Shown here piece after piece: positions 33,730 to 43,778 of a DNA stretch of 64,000 nt. The stretch is from Craspedostauros australis (lineage: Eukaryota > Bacillariophyta > Bacillariophyceae > Mastogloiales > Achnanthaceae): NCBI GenBank assembly GCA_026770025.1, contig JAMXDE010000048.1:407604-471603 (forward strand). The letters are read 5' to 3'. Position numbers and translations under genes: made by a program. The notes under the pieces were generated by a model, which saw only the letters and a program-made list of their open reading frames with translations, ran no database searches and was not told the DNA's origin. Each line of letters starts with the position of its first letter. Positions within the stretch are counted from its first letter, which is position 1.

Positions 33730-34804
33730 AATGTGAGCTGGTCCGAACAATGGCACTCGACTCAGCAGCGTTCGGCACAGTGGCTTCGCAATGACCGAAA
33801 GGCAATTCACGTTGCCACGAACGATCTATGCACTTGGCATCAGACGAATATCAAAGGCTACGCTGCTTCATGAACACAAAGCCGTAAACTACAAAGAATC
33901 ACTATATAATACCAAATACAGAGAGTACTCTAGTTGGTATTCTATTTGTGTGGATCGGAGCACAACCACAACCACATCCACATGGATGAGGATGCATCAC
34001 GAGACACAGTCAATTGCGTCACATGGCTCTTCCTCTCATGACCACATGAACCAATGAGAACACTGTACAAGCCTTTCGAACTGGATGTGTGTCACAACGA
34101 TTGATCGATCGCCTTCTTCATGCTTTCGATTGGTGACACTGGTCATTGTCCTGTTTCAACGATCCCACGAGTCGAAGATACTCCGTTCTCATCACACAAG
34201 ATCCCTGGTTTCGTTCCCACAACCACAAAGATCGTGTCGTGGAGAGTGTTCTCGTCCAACTCCACTTCTTGGTGTCCCACATGATCCAACAAAACCAGGA
34301 CACGATGGATGTTGAGACTCCACGCTGGTGATCCTCCTCCACAACACTCCATAGATCGTACTCGTGCCGAAGCAGGACACGATCGTGGGATGGGGATCAA
34401 GGGATGGTGATCAAGGGATGGAGGCCAACACAGAAAGAAAGCGACAGAAGGAGAGAGAAAGACAATGAAAGACAATGAAAGACTGAGGCAAGGAGACAAC
34501 AACGTTGTGCGAGTCCTACTCCAGGTATCGAAATCCACGCTCGAATCCACCAACAAGAGGCGTTGGCATGCTGCTCATCACACGGCATCATACAACTACG
34601 CGTACATACTCGTATTCGTGCTCGTAGACGTGCTCGTCGTTGCACTGGTGGAATTGGGACACACAATCTGGATCTTGACCATTTCATCTCATAAAGCAGG
34701 CACCATTTCATAAAATCATCCAACAATCACCAATCAAACAACATCCAACAATCATCCAGCTAACAAACGCTCAACAATCATCCACCACCAACCATCATCT
34801 CAAC
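33730..34804. other. Spacer upstream of ankyrin-BTB gene A
   Basis: 1.07 kb, conserved in all four units, so it moves with the pair. No gene seen. Short frames with LSLSFSL-type content come from a GAAAGACAATGAAAGACA repeat read backwards (about 34430-34500). The last 80 bp are built of CAACAATCATCCA-like direct repeats and form the leader. Confidence 0.6.
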
Positions 34805-36742
34805 ATGCAGGATGTTTCGAACCAACAACTCCTTGATGCCGCCAAGGCAGGTGAAGTGTCTGTGTTGAAAGAATGGAAGAAGCAGAAGGAAGACGTTGAT
34901 GTCAACAAGGTCGCAGACGATGATGGTGACACTCCTCTTCATCTGGCATGCCAAAATGGCCATCTGGAGTGTGTCAAGTACCTCGTCGACTCTGCGAAGG
35001 CCGATGCCAACTGCATCAACCACAATGATGACACTCCTCTTCATCTGGCATGCCAAAATGGCCATCTAGAGTGTGCCAAGTACCTCGTCGAGTCTGCGAA
35101 GGCCGACGCCAACTGGGAAGACGACGATGGTAACACTCCTCTTCATCTGGCATGCTCCGAAGGTCATCTCGAATGTGTCAAGTACCTCGTCGACTCTGCG
35201 AAGGCCGATGCCAACTGCAAAGACGAAGATGATTCCACTCCTCTTCATCTGGCATGCGAATATGGTCATCTCGAGTGTGCCAAGTACCTGGTCGACTCTG
35301 CGAAGGCCGATGCCAACTGCGAAAACGAAGATGATGACACTCCTCTTCATCTGGCATGCCACAATGGTCATCTCGAATGTGTCAAGTACCTCGTCGACTC
35401 TGCGAAGGTCAACGCCAACTGCATCAACGACAATGATGACACTCCTCTTCATCTAGCATGCTACAATGGTCATCTGGAGTGTGTCAAGTACCTCGTCGAC
35501 TCTGCGAAGGCCAACGCCAACTGCAAAAACAACGATGGTGACACTCCCCTTCATCTCGCATGCTCCGAAGGTCATTCTGACTGCGTCAAGTGCCTCATCG
35601 AATCAGCCAACGCTAACATCGATATCGACATCAAGAACAACAACAACAGAACACCCCTCGATGTGATCGATCCAACACATCAGATCAACATGATGAGATC
35701 GATCATGGAGCGTCTCAGTCACCTGAGCTCACAACTACAGCTTCACAAACGAAGCATCACAAGCACTGCCACAGCAACAACCAAGCACAACAAGTCGAAC
35801 ATCAACACAACGACCAACATCAGCATCGGCCAAGATCGTTGCAGCGCTGTTCGTACCGAGGCGAACGCAGACATCGTTTTCCTGTGTGGACAAGGCGACC
35901 GACAACAACCGATCAAGGCAAACAGCGGAGTCCTTGTGGTCACCGTCCCATCGATCCAAACATTGATCGACTCTGGAATCCACCATGTATCTTTGACCAA
36001 GCCATCATCCCCACCGTCATCATCATCCTCGCTGTCATCGTCGTGGGACGAGTCTCTCACTGATCCTGTCGCTGACCCTGTCGCTGTCCCTGTCTCTGAT
36101 CCTGTCGCTGATCCGATCACTGACTCCATCCAAACAACCGTGGCTCTTCCTGACCTCCAACCCAAATATGTCCGCCATGTCATCGAATGCATCTACAAGG
36201 GGGAGATATCCTTCGATGAGAGCGATCATGACGATGGCGATGACCAGCCAACTCCCATCCTCAATGGACAACACGATCTGCAGCAGCTGATCCTTGTGGC
36301 CAACGAGTTCGGCTTCTGGCGACTCAAGCTTGTTCTTGAAGCAGAGTTGGCTCGCAAGCACCTCACAAAGGACACCATGATTGATACGCTGATATTCGCC
36401 CATCAACACAGCTGTTCAGTGTTGGAAGATGCGGCAATGAGAGTGGTATCTCAAAATACAAAGGCTTGTCTTGCTCATCCAGATTTCAACAAGATCACTC
36501 AACAGCCTCAACTGATGGGAGGCATTCAAGTCCTTTGCGGTGGAGGAACAGTCAGCGATGGTGTTGATGACGAGTACAGTCGCATGTCTATGATGGAGCT
36601 GTACAAGGTTGTGGATGAAGATGAGGGTAGTGCGCAAGTGGATTCATACATGGATCGTGCAACATTGGTGGGTTTCGTGCGTTCCATCAAATCATCCTTT
36701 GAAAGTGAGAGCAACAGCGCTGCTGAGGAGGAGGACAAGTGA
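34805..36742 (+). CDS. Ankyrin-BTB protein A, 645 aa
   Basis: ATG at 34805 (CAACATGCAG). A short N-terminal helix pair is followed by seven near-identical ankyrin repeats (about residues 42-283; consensus TPLHLACxNGHLECVKYLVD) and a closing half-repeat TPLDVID. Then comes a Ser/Thr/Asn linker and a BTB/POZ fold at about 345-470 (ADIVFLCGQGD, VALPDLQPKYVRHVIECIYK), interrupted by a Ser-rich loop with a Pro-Val-Ala-Asp minisatellite. A helical BACK-like region follows, and the tail is acidic (AAEEEDK). Known family role: BTB proteins with repeat arrays often act as CUL3 ubiquitin-ligase adaptors, the repeats binding the target; that is inference here. It faces a patatin gene tail to tail, 332 bp away, as do all the copies. 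Confidence 0.85.
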   Translation: MQDVSNQQLLDAAKAGEVSVLKEWKKQKEDVDVNKVADDDGDTPLHLACQNGHLECVKYLVDSAKADANCINHNDDTPLHLACQNGHLECAKYLVESAKADANWEDDDGNTPLHLACSEGHLECVKYLVDSAKADANCKDEDDSTPLHLACEYGHLECAKYLVDSAKADANCENEDDDTPLHLACHNGHLECVKYLVDSAKVNANCINDNDDTPLHLACYNGHLECVKYLVDSAKANANCKNNDGDTPLHLACSEGHSDCVKCLIESANANIDIDIKNNNNRTPLDVIDPTHQINMMRSIMERLSHLSSQLQLHKRSITSTATATTKHNKSNINTTTNISIGQDRCSAVRTEANADIVFLCGQGDRQQPIKANSGVLVVTVPSIQTLIDSGIHHVSLTKPSSPPSSSSSLSSSWDESLTDPVADPVAVPVSDPVADPITDSIQTTVALPDLQPKYVRHVIECIYKGEISFDESDHDDGDDQPTPILNGQHDLQQLILVANEFGFWRLKLVLEAELARKHLTKDTMIDTLIFAHQHSCSVLEDAAMRVVSQNTKACLAHPDFNKITQQPQLMGGIQVLCGGGTVSDGVDDEYSRMSMMELYKVVDEDEGSAQVDSYMDRATLVGFVRSIKSSFESESNSAAEEEDK

Positions 36743-37074
36743 AGCACCACCACAGAAGACTGAGGAACGAACTCGTCATGAAGTTGAGGAGAGTAGATGA
36801 CGAATATTCAGTAGTCGTACAGGACATGAGCGGTTTCTTCAAAATCTAAAACTGTTTACGTACTCTACTTCAATTGTGTTCTGTACTCTGTGATGTACAA
36901 TGTTGCATTCCCAGACTGGTGCAGATCTGTCCACATGCTCTCATGCTTTCATGCTTGCTTTCATGTTTGCACCCATCCCAAGCTCGCCGTGTTGAGCTGA
37001 ATGCAGGGACACGCCATGTTGTCTCGGATGACTCTCCACAGACAAGCACCACGCCCCTGCGCGATGGTATGCAC
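36743..37074. other. Spacer between convergent ankyrin-BTB A and patatin A
   Basis: 332 bp holding both 3' ends. It is conserved in all four units and includes a short CATGCT(T/C)TCATG direct repeat that varies between units. Confidence 0.6.
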
Positions 37075-39030
37075 TCACAGAGATGTGCTGGACACCTTCG
37101 AAGTGTGCAAGCCTTTCGCGAGATGCTCAAACTTGCCATCTTGGAATCCTGGCAGAGATTCGAGCAGGTAGGTCGCAGCGCAGGGCAGATCTTCCTCGCT
37201 ACTCGTCGGGGATGTTGTTGTCGGTGTATCCGTGCTGAAGGCGCCGCCCCGCGCTGGATTCCGGAATGCTGTCGCACCGCCGGTTGACCCAAGCAGAACC
37301 TGCTCCCGTTCCAAGATGGGGTATCCTTGCACGCTGACCTTGGTGTCGAGAGCGGTCTTGGGACAGGCGTCCTCAGGCGCGTCGGGGAACATGAGTCTCG
37401 CGGCCTCGTCGCCCGTGAGCTGACCCACGCGATCTTCGATGCCCAAGGCCGGCACGAGCAGATCGAACGCGGCGGCGTACCCCGCCCGAACGGCCTTGAT
37501 GACCTCGACCTGATCCTGTTCCAAGGTGGGCAGCTCCGGCACGCTGCTGGATACCTTGAGCGGCAGCAAGTGCGCTTTGTTCCATGTCGAGCGATCCTTC
37601 TTCGATGCTGTGTTGAGCCGCTCCTCTTGTTCGGAATCCACGCCGTACAGGATATCCGCCGGCGGCACGGCGATGGGTTCGCCGCCTCGCGTCACGGCGA
37701 GCTTGCCCTCCTCCAATGTCAGGATGTCTTCGGCGTAGATGTACTGCTGCCCGCCACGTTCAAAGAACCTGGCAACCTGCGGGAGGTTGTTGGAATGGAA
37801 GTAGAGCGGCGCAATGCCCTTTTCGTAGACGCCCGGCTTGGTCTTGGGTTCCCACCCTTCGGGACGGCTGCACAGCACGAGAACGTGCGTGGCGCCTTCC
37901 GCGACGGCCGACCGATACGGCAGGGGTTCCGTGCAGAATGCATCAAAGTGCGGACAGTCGTGGATCATGACGGGCGGGCCTGTGGCGCCGGGAACGGTCA
38001 TGCTGGCCTGCAGGCACGCGAACATGCGATCTTGTTTGTCGATGAGCGAGTCGGACGATGCGGCAAAGAAGTGCTCGGTGCGGAGGCATTTCGAATAGAG
38101 GAGTCCGTCGCGGCCGACGCAGGATGAGGCGATACGCAGCTTCTGGACGACGTCGTTCTGCTCGAAGCTGTCGATGTCCAACGGTCGGATGCCATGCTGC
38201 TGGCCCATGACACCGTCAAGAACGAAGGAGATGTTCATGCCAGGATTCTGAAAGTACGGGTTATCGATGATGGCATTGTCGCCAACACCGAACGCTTGTT
38301 GCGATCTTCCCACACCTGGCAGCTTGGAAAGGACCTTGTTGGACCAGAAGAGCTGCATGGCCGATTTGGCGAGCGACCTCAACAGTCTCTTCTTGCACAC
38401 GAAGGATGTTTGGGCGGCGGGCAGGATGTCGACGTAGACATCGACACACATTTGTCTGGAGACCATGTAGGCCCCGATGACGGAACCGGCCGAGCTGCCG
38501 TAGATGGAATCGAAGGCATCCGAGAGACCGAGAGAGGCTATCGCGGCTGCCATGCCAGCCGAGACGCAGCCACGCATGCCGCCGCCTTCGATGGCGAGTG
38601 CGACACTGGCATCGTCGTTGCGGGCGCCCGGTTTGGAGGAAGGATCGTGGAATCGTTGGGCAAGGATTTGCAGCACGTCGTGCGATAGCATGTCTTGGAC
38701 GTCCTTCTCGGCCAGGTCGATCTCGAGTTGCACATCCTTGAAGGCGACTCCGTCGTCCAGAACGGCTTGTTGCAGTTCGGCAGCGTTGGCGACTGGGCGC
38801 TTTCTGCCTTTGCCTCTACCTTTCTTCCTGTTGTTGTTGCTGTTGCTTTGATTGTTGTTGCTCTCATTGTTGTTGTTGTTGTCAGTGGTGGCCGATCGAC
38901 GTGATGCGATATCGCTTGATGGGAAGAGGGAGAATGATGTTGGACTGGCATTGTTGTTGGTATTATTGTCGTCGCCGTTGACCACGAAGTTGAAGGATGC
39001 GTGCGATTCCTGCTCCACCACCGATGGCAT
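37075..39030 (-). CDS. Patatin-like phospholipase A
   Basis: Minus strand; 651 residues from the ATG at 39030 (MPSVVEQESH). The frame continues upstream to an ATG at 39246 inside the solo LTR, adding 72 residues, an Arg-rich stretch that could be leader or targeting sequence. Catalytic features: oxyanion loop GGGMRG at 149-154, nucleophile motif GSSAG at 178-182 (Ser180), and Asp363 in FDAFCTEPLPYRSA, so the Ser-Asp dyad is complete (Asp-Ala replaces the commoner Asp-Gly). A poly-Asn and Lys/Arg-rich stretch lies at about 40-75. The family releases fatty acids from phospho- or galactolipids. No membrane span. The C-terminal 250 residues are not recognised. Its only close partner is the convergent ankyrin-BTB gene. 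Confidence 0.88.
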   Translation of the reverse strand: MPSVVEQESHASFNFVVNGDDNNTNNNASPTSFSLFPSSDIASRRSATTDNNNNNESNNNQSNSNNNRKKGRGKGRKRPVANAAELQQAVLDDGVAFKDVQLEIDLAEKDVQDMLSHDVLQILAQRFHDPSSKPGARNDDASVALAIEGGGMRGCVSAGMAAAIASLGLSDAFDSIYGSSAGSVIGAYMVSRQMCVDVYVDILPAAQTSFVCKKRLLRSLAKSAMQLFWSNKVLSKLPGVGRSQQAFGVGDNAIIDNPYFQNPGMNISFVLDGVMGQQHGIRPLDIDSFEQNDVVQKLRIASSCVGRDGLLYSKCLRTEHFFAASSDSLIDKQDRMFACLQASMTVPGATGPPVMIHDCPHFDAFCTEPLPYRSAVAEGATHVLVLCSRPEGWEPKTKPGVYEKGIAPLYFHSNNLPQVARFFERGGQQYIYAEDILTLEEGKLAVTRGGEPIAVPPADILYGVDSEQEERLNTASKKDRSTWNKAHLLPLKVSSSVPELPTLEQDQVEVIKAVRAGYAAAFDLLVPALGIEDRVGQLTGDEAARLMFPDAPEDACPKTALDTKVSVQGYPILEREQVLLGSTGGATAFRNPARGGAFSTDTPTTTSPTSSEEDLPCAATYLLESLPGFQDGKFEHLAKGLHTSKVSSTSL

Positions 39031-39180
39031 GACCTGCCGAAGTTCCGTGACAAGAGAAGTGTGTCGGACTCTGCGTCGGGGCCTGTTCGATACCTTGCGC
39101 GCAATGTTGGGGACCACCAGAACCTTACCGTAGCTGAGATTCGTTGTTGGTGTGGTTGTTGTGATTGACAGTGATGTTGT

Positions 39181-39415
39181 TGTTGATTCTAGTCCCGCCC
39201 GTGACTCGCTTGACCACCACCAATGTAGCGAACACCTCGCACCCATATCTTCCCACAGAGCTGGGTGAGCCGCTGTCACGTGGGCAGACTGCAACTCCCA
39301 AACTCATCAATCCCATTCTAACATTCTATCATTATATATTCTATTATATCTATAATGGAATAATATATATTGTATAAGCGAACAACATCGATTCACACAC
39401 TCAGTCCTATTGACA
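39181..39415. mobile_element. Solo LTR at the unit 1/2 junction
   Basis: 235 bp resembling the 188-bp Copia LTR at 45720: starts TGTTGATTCTAGTCCCG, shares GTGACTCG and CGCACC blocks, and ends with an almost unchanged stretch of about 40 bp finishing TCCTATTGACA. The middle has diverged and carries an AT-rich insertion. No 5-bp target duplication flanks it (GTTGT left, CACAC right), as expected if two LTRs recombined. Confidence 0.8.
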
Positions 39416-39725
39416 CACACATCGCCAACATGCTCAAGCTATCGAGGGCCGTGAAAAGGATGAAGATCCGGGATTTCAACGCCAAGTACGAATGCAACTT
39501 GCTGCAACTGTCACCAAGAAGCACAAGGGCAACAACAACCAAACATCACCAACAAACTACGAGGGCGCCAACTTCGAGATAAACATCGGTGATGGTCAGG
39601 TCGTCAGGCTCAATGATACTGATGGCATCCAGCAGCTCGGACCCAGCCTCAAGGCGACGGCTGCCTCGCAGCTGCAAGTCCTGCAGGATCAGATGGCGAC
39701 CCTCATGGCACAGTTGCAGAAGTGA
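39416..39725 (+). pseudogene. Borealin fragment, unit 2
   Basis: Begins immediately after the solo LTR at codons for IANMLKLSRAV, then lacks the equivalent of 32963-33510 (548 bp: end of exon 1, intron, start of exon 2). The deletion junction lies in a shared TGCA. Joining shifts the frame. However, an ATG at 39492 opens a 77-codon frame that keeps the whole borealin C-terminal dimerisation domain up to the normal stop. Whether it is expressed is unknown. Confidence 0.8.
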
Positions 39726-40173
39726 AATGTGAGCTGGTCCGAACAATGGTACTCGACTCAGCAGCGTTCGGCACAGTGGCTTCGCAATGACAGAAAGGCA
39801 ATTCACGTTGCCACGAACGATCTATGCACTTGGCATCAGACGAATATCAAAGGCTACGCTGCTTCATGAACACAAAGCCGTAGACTACAAAGAATCACTA
39901 TGTGTTCTATTCTATTGTATAATATACTACTATACCAAATACAGAGCACTCTCTAGTTGGTATTCTATTTGTGTGGATCGGAGCACAACCACATTCACAT
40001 GGATGAGGATGCATCACGAGACACAGTCAATTGTGTCACATGGCTCGTGCTCTCATGACCAAATGAACCAATGACAACATTGCCCGAACAGTTCGAACTG
40101 GATGTGTGTCACATCGATTGATCGATCGCCTTCTTCATGCTTTCGATTGGTGACACTGGTCATTGTTCTGTTT

Positions 40174-40716
40174 AGTTGGTATTCTGTGTCTTTCGCACGT
40201 TGTCAGGAGGATGGTCTGTCCTTCAACCGGTTTTGACGCCGTTTGATGTTGAGGACAAAGCTGTATCAGACGATGATGTAACTGTAGTAGACTCGGAAGT
40301 AAGCTGTGAAGATTGTTTCTGATTGCTTGCTTTATGTGTTAAGCTTGCTATTGATAGGACGATCGAGTAAAAAGGTGGGGTTCGTGCTGTCGTACTTCAG
40401 CCGTTCTTTGTTGCGCAGCAGCATACCGTGGTGATCCTGCACACATACAGTCCTCCAGTATCATTACCCGTAGAACAGCAGCTGATCCATTCACATGGAT
40501 ATGCTTCAAGATGGGTGCTTGTTCGTCAGGGTGACGAGTTGGACAGGTGGCAGGGGTGCATGAGCTGGAGGGTGAACAACGCATGGATTGCAGTTCAACT
40601 ACACATCGTGTGTGCGGTAGCCTTTCATCACAGTATCGGTCTTGGGTACCGAATACCGTGTACGCGGAATGGACAGTCAAGTCCCGGGTCAGTCCCGGAG
40701 CTAGTCTGTCCCAACT
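40174..40716. mobile_element. MITE-like 543-bp insertion
   Basis: Absent from units 1 and 3 at the same point (TGTTTCAACG there). Flanked by a 5-bp duplication TGTTT (40169-40173 and 40717-40721). Short terminal inverted repeats AGTTGG/CCAACT. No coding capacity seen. It could be a non-autonomous DNA element or a solo LTR of another family. Confidence 0.75.
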
Positions 40717-41421
40717 TGTTTCAACGATCCCACGAGTCGAAGATACTCCGTTCTCATCACACAAGATCCCTCGTTTCGTTCCCACAACCCACAAAGATCG
40801 TCTTGCGGAGAGTGTTCTCGTCCAACTCCACTTCCTGGCACCCCACATGACTCAACAAAACCAGGACACGACGGGTGTTGAGACTCCACGCTGGTGATCC
40901 TCCTCCACAACACTCCATAGATCGTACTCGTACCGAAGCAGGACACGATCGTGGGATGGCAATCAAGGGATGGTGATCAAGGGACGGAGACCAACACAGA
41001 AAGAAAGCGACAGAAGGAGAGAGAAAGACAATGAAAGACAATGAAAGACAGAGGCAAGGAGACAACAACGTTGTGCGAGTCCTACTCCAGGTATCGAAAT
41101 CCACGCTCGAATCCACCAACAAGAGGCGTTGGCATGCTGCTCATCACACGGCATCATACAACTACGCGTACATACTCGTATTCGTACTCGTTCACGTGGT
41201 CGTCGTTGCACTGGTGGAATTGGGACACACAATCGGGATCTTGACCATTTCATCTCATAAAGCAGGCATCATGCCATAAAATCATCCTCGGCAACCAATC
41301 ATCCAACAATCGAACAATCAACAATCAATCAACAATCGTCCACGCATCGTCCACTCATCGTTCACGCACCATCCAACTAACAAACGCTCAACAATCATCT
41401 ACCATCGACCATCATCTCAAC

Positions 41422-43446
41422 ATGGTGGATGTTTCGAACCAACAACTCCTTGATGCTGCCGAGGCAGGTGATGTGTCTGTGTTGAAGGAATGGAAGAAGC
41501 AGAAGGAAGGCGTTGATGTCAACAAGGTCGCAGACGACGATGGTGACACTCCTCTTCATCTGGCATGCCAAAATGGTCATCTGGAGTGTGTCAAGTACCT
41601 CGTCGACTCTGCGAAGGCCGATGCCAACTGCAAAGACGAAGATAGTAACACTCCTCTTCATCTGGCATGCCAAAATGGTCATCTCGGATGTGTCAAGTAC
41701 CTCGTCGACTCTGCGAAGGCTGATGCCAACTTCAAAAACGAGTATGGTAATACTCCTCTTCATCTGGCATGCTCCGAAGGTCATCTCGAGTGTGTCAAGT
41801 ACCTCATCGACTCTGCGAAGGCCGACACCAACCGCAGACACTACGATGGTGGCACTCCTCTTCATGATGCATGCTCCAATGGTCATCTGGAGTGTGCCAA
41901 GTACCTCGTCGACTCTGCGAAGGCCAACACCAACTGCAAAGACAACGATGATGACACTCCTCTTCATCTGGCATGCTCCGAAGGTCATCTCGAGTGTGTC
42001 CAGTACCTCGTCGACTCTGCGAAGGCTGATGCAAACTTCAAAAACGAATATGATAACACTCCTCTTCATCTGGCATGCCACAATGGTCATCTCGAGTGTG
42101 TCAAGTATCTCGTCGACTCTGCGAAGGTCGACGCCAACTACAAAAACAACTATGGTTCCACTCCTCTTCATCTGGCATGCCGCAATGACCATCTCGAGTG
42201 TGTCAAGTATCTCATTGAATCGTGTGAGGTCAACGTCAACTGCAAAGACAACTATGGTGACACTCCCCTTCATCGCGCATGCTGCTTTGGTCATTCTGAC
42301 TGCGTCAAGTGCCTCATCGAATCGGCCAACGCTAACATCGATATCGACATCAAGAACAACGACAACAGAACACCTCTCGATGTGATCGATCCAACACATC
42401 AGATCGACATGATGAAATCGATCATGGAGCGTCTCAGTCACCTGAGCTCACAACTACAGCTTCACAAACGAAGCATCACAAGCACTGCCGCAGCAACACC
42501 CAAGCACAACAAGTCGAACATCAACACAACGACCAACATCAACATCGGCCAAGATCGTTGCAGCGCTGTTCGTACCGAGGCGAACGCAGACATCGTTTTC
42601 CTGTGTGGACAAGGCGACCGACAACAACCGATCAAGGCAAACAGCGGAGTCCTTGTGGTCACCGTCCCATCGATTCAAACATTGATCGACTCTGGAATCC
42701 ACCATCTATCTTTGACCAAGCCATCATCCCCACCGTCATCGTCATCCTCGCTGTCATCTTCATGGGACGATTCTCTCACTGATCATGTTCCTGACCCTGT
42801 CGCTGACCCGATCACTGACTCCATCCAAACAACCGTGGCTCTTCCTGACCTCCAACCCAAATATGTCCGCCATGTCATCGAATGCATCTACAAGGGGGAG
42901 ATATCCTTCGATGAGAGCGATCATGACGATGGCGATGACCAGCCAACTCCCATCCTCAATGGACAACACGATCTGCAGCAGCTGATCCTTGTGGCCGACG
43001 AGTTCGGTTTCTGGCGACTCAAGCTTGTTCTTGAAGCGGAGTTGGCTCGCAAGCACCTCACAAAGGACACCATGATTGATACGCTGATATTCGCCCATCA
43101 ACACAGCTGTTCAGTGTTGGAAGATGCGGCAATGAGAGTGGTATCTCAAAATGCACAGGCTTGTCTTGCTCATCCAGATTTCAACAAGATCACTCAACAG
43201 CCTCAACTGATGGGAGGCATTCAAGTCCTTTGCAGTGGAGGAACAGTCAGCGATGGTGTTGATGACGAGTACAGTCACATGTCTATGATGGAGCTGTACA
43301 AGGTTGTGGATGAAGATGAGGGTAGTGCGCAAGTGGATTCATACATGGATCGTGCAACATTGGTGGGTTTCGTGCGTTCCATCAAATCACCCTCTGGACA
43401 GCTGAGACTGGCGGCGAGAAAGAGAAAGCGGAGCCAAGAGAAGTGA
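41422..43446 (+). CDS. Ankyrin-BTB protein B, 674 aa
   Basis: ATG at 41422. Same layout as copy A but with eight full ankyrin repeats and many substitutions at the repeat tips (for example KNEYGN, RRHYDGG, KDNDDD). BTB core and BACK-like region nearly unchanged. The Pro-Val-Asp minisatellite is shorter (DHVPDPVADPITD). The C-terminus differs: the acidic AAEEEDK is replaced by the basic LAARKRKRSQEK, which resembles a monopartite nuclear signal. Read one frame over, the same DNA gives an acidic Glu/Lys-rich tail, so a frameshift may have created it. Convergent with patatin B. Confidence 0.85.
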   Translation: MVDVSNQQLLDAAEAGDVSVLKEWKKQKEGVDVNKVADDDGDTPLHLACQNGHLECVKYLVDSAKADANCKDEDSNTPLHLACQNGHLGCVKYLVDSAKADANFKNEYGNTPLHLACSEGHLECVKYLIDSAKADTNRRHYDGGTPLHDACSNGHLECAKYLVDSAKANTNCKDNDDDTPLHLACSEGHLECVQYLVDSAKADANFKNEYDNTPLHLACHNGHLECVKYLVDSAKVDANYKNNYGSTPLHLACRNDHLECVKYLIESCEVNVNCKDNYGDTPLHRACCFGHSDCVKCLIESANANIDIDIKNNDNRTPLDVIDPTHQIDMMKSIMERLSHLSSQLQLHKRSITSTAAATPKHNKSNINTTTNINIGQDRCSAVRTEANADIVFLCGQGDRQQPIKANSGVLVVTVPSIQTLIDSGIHHLSLTKPSSPPSSSSSLSSSWDDSLTDHVPDPVADPITDSIQTTVALPDLQPKYVRHVIECIYKGEISFDESDHDDGDDQPTPILNGQHDLQQLILVADEFGFWRLKLVLEAELARKHLTKDTMIDTLIFAHQHSCSVLEDAAMRVVSQNAQACLAHPDFNKITQQPQLMGGIQVLCSGGTVSDGVDDEYSHMSMMELYKVVDEDEGSAQVDSYMDRATLVGFVRSIKSPSGQLRLAARKRKRSQEK

Positions 43447-43778
43447 AGCACCACCACAGAAGACTGGGGAACGAATGCGTCATGAAGTTGAGGAGAGTAG
43501 ATGACGAATATTCAGTAGTCGTACAGGACATGAGCGGTTTCTTCAAAATCTAAAACTGTTTACGTACTCTACTTCAATTGTGTTCTGTACTCTGTGATGT
43601 ACAATGTTGCATTCCCAGACTGGTGCAGATCTGTCCACATGCTCTCATGCTCTCATGTTTGCACTCATGTTTGCACCCATCCCAAGCTCGCCGTGTTGAG
43701 CTGAATGCAGGGACGCGCCATGTTGTCTCGGATGACTCTCCACAGACAAGCACCACACCCCTGTGCAATGGTATGCGC
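43447..43778. other. Spacer between convergent ankyrin-BTB B and patatin B
   Basis: Matches the unit 1 spacer closely; nothing further seen. Confidence 0.55.

Larger units (their letters stand above)
32872..39415. repeat. Tandem unit 1
   Basis: First copy of the unit of about 6 kb: borealin 3' part (intact here), ankyrin-BTB gene A, convergent patatin gene A, solo LTR. The left edge is set where the sequence after each solo LTR begins to match borealin exon 1. Confidence 0.85.

Noticed and set aside
37943-37950. Patatin genes as catalytically dead because no Asp-Gly-Gly/Ala motif is found
   Set aside because: Asp in FDAFCTEPLPYRSA occupies the expected place before the conserved PYRSAVAEGATHV block; Asp-Ala is common in this branch.
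37327-38127. 266-codon plus-strand frame inside patatin A (and equivalents in B and C)
   Set aside because: It lies entirely antisense to the catalytic patatin frame and shows no family features.
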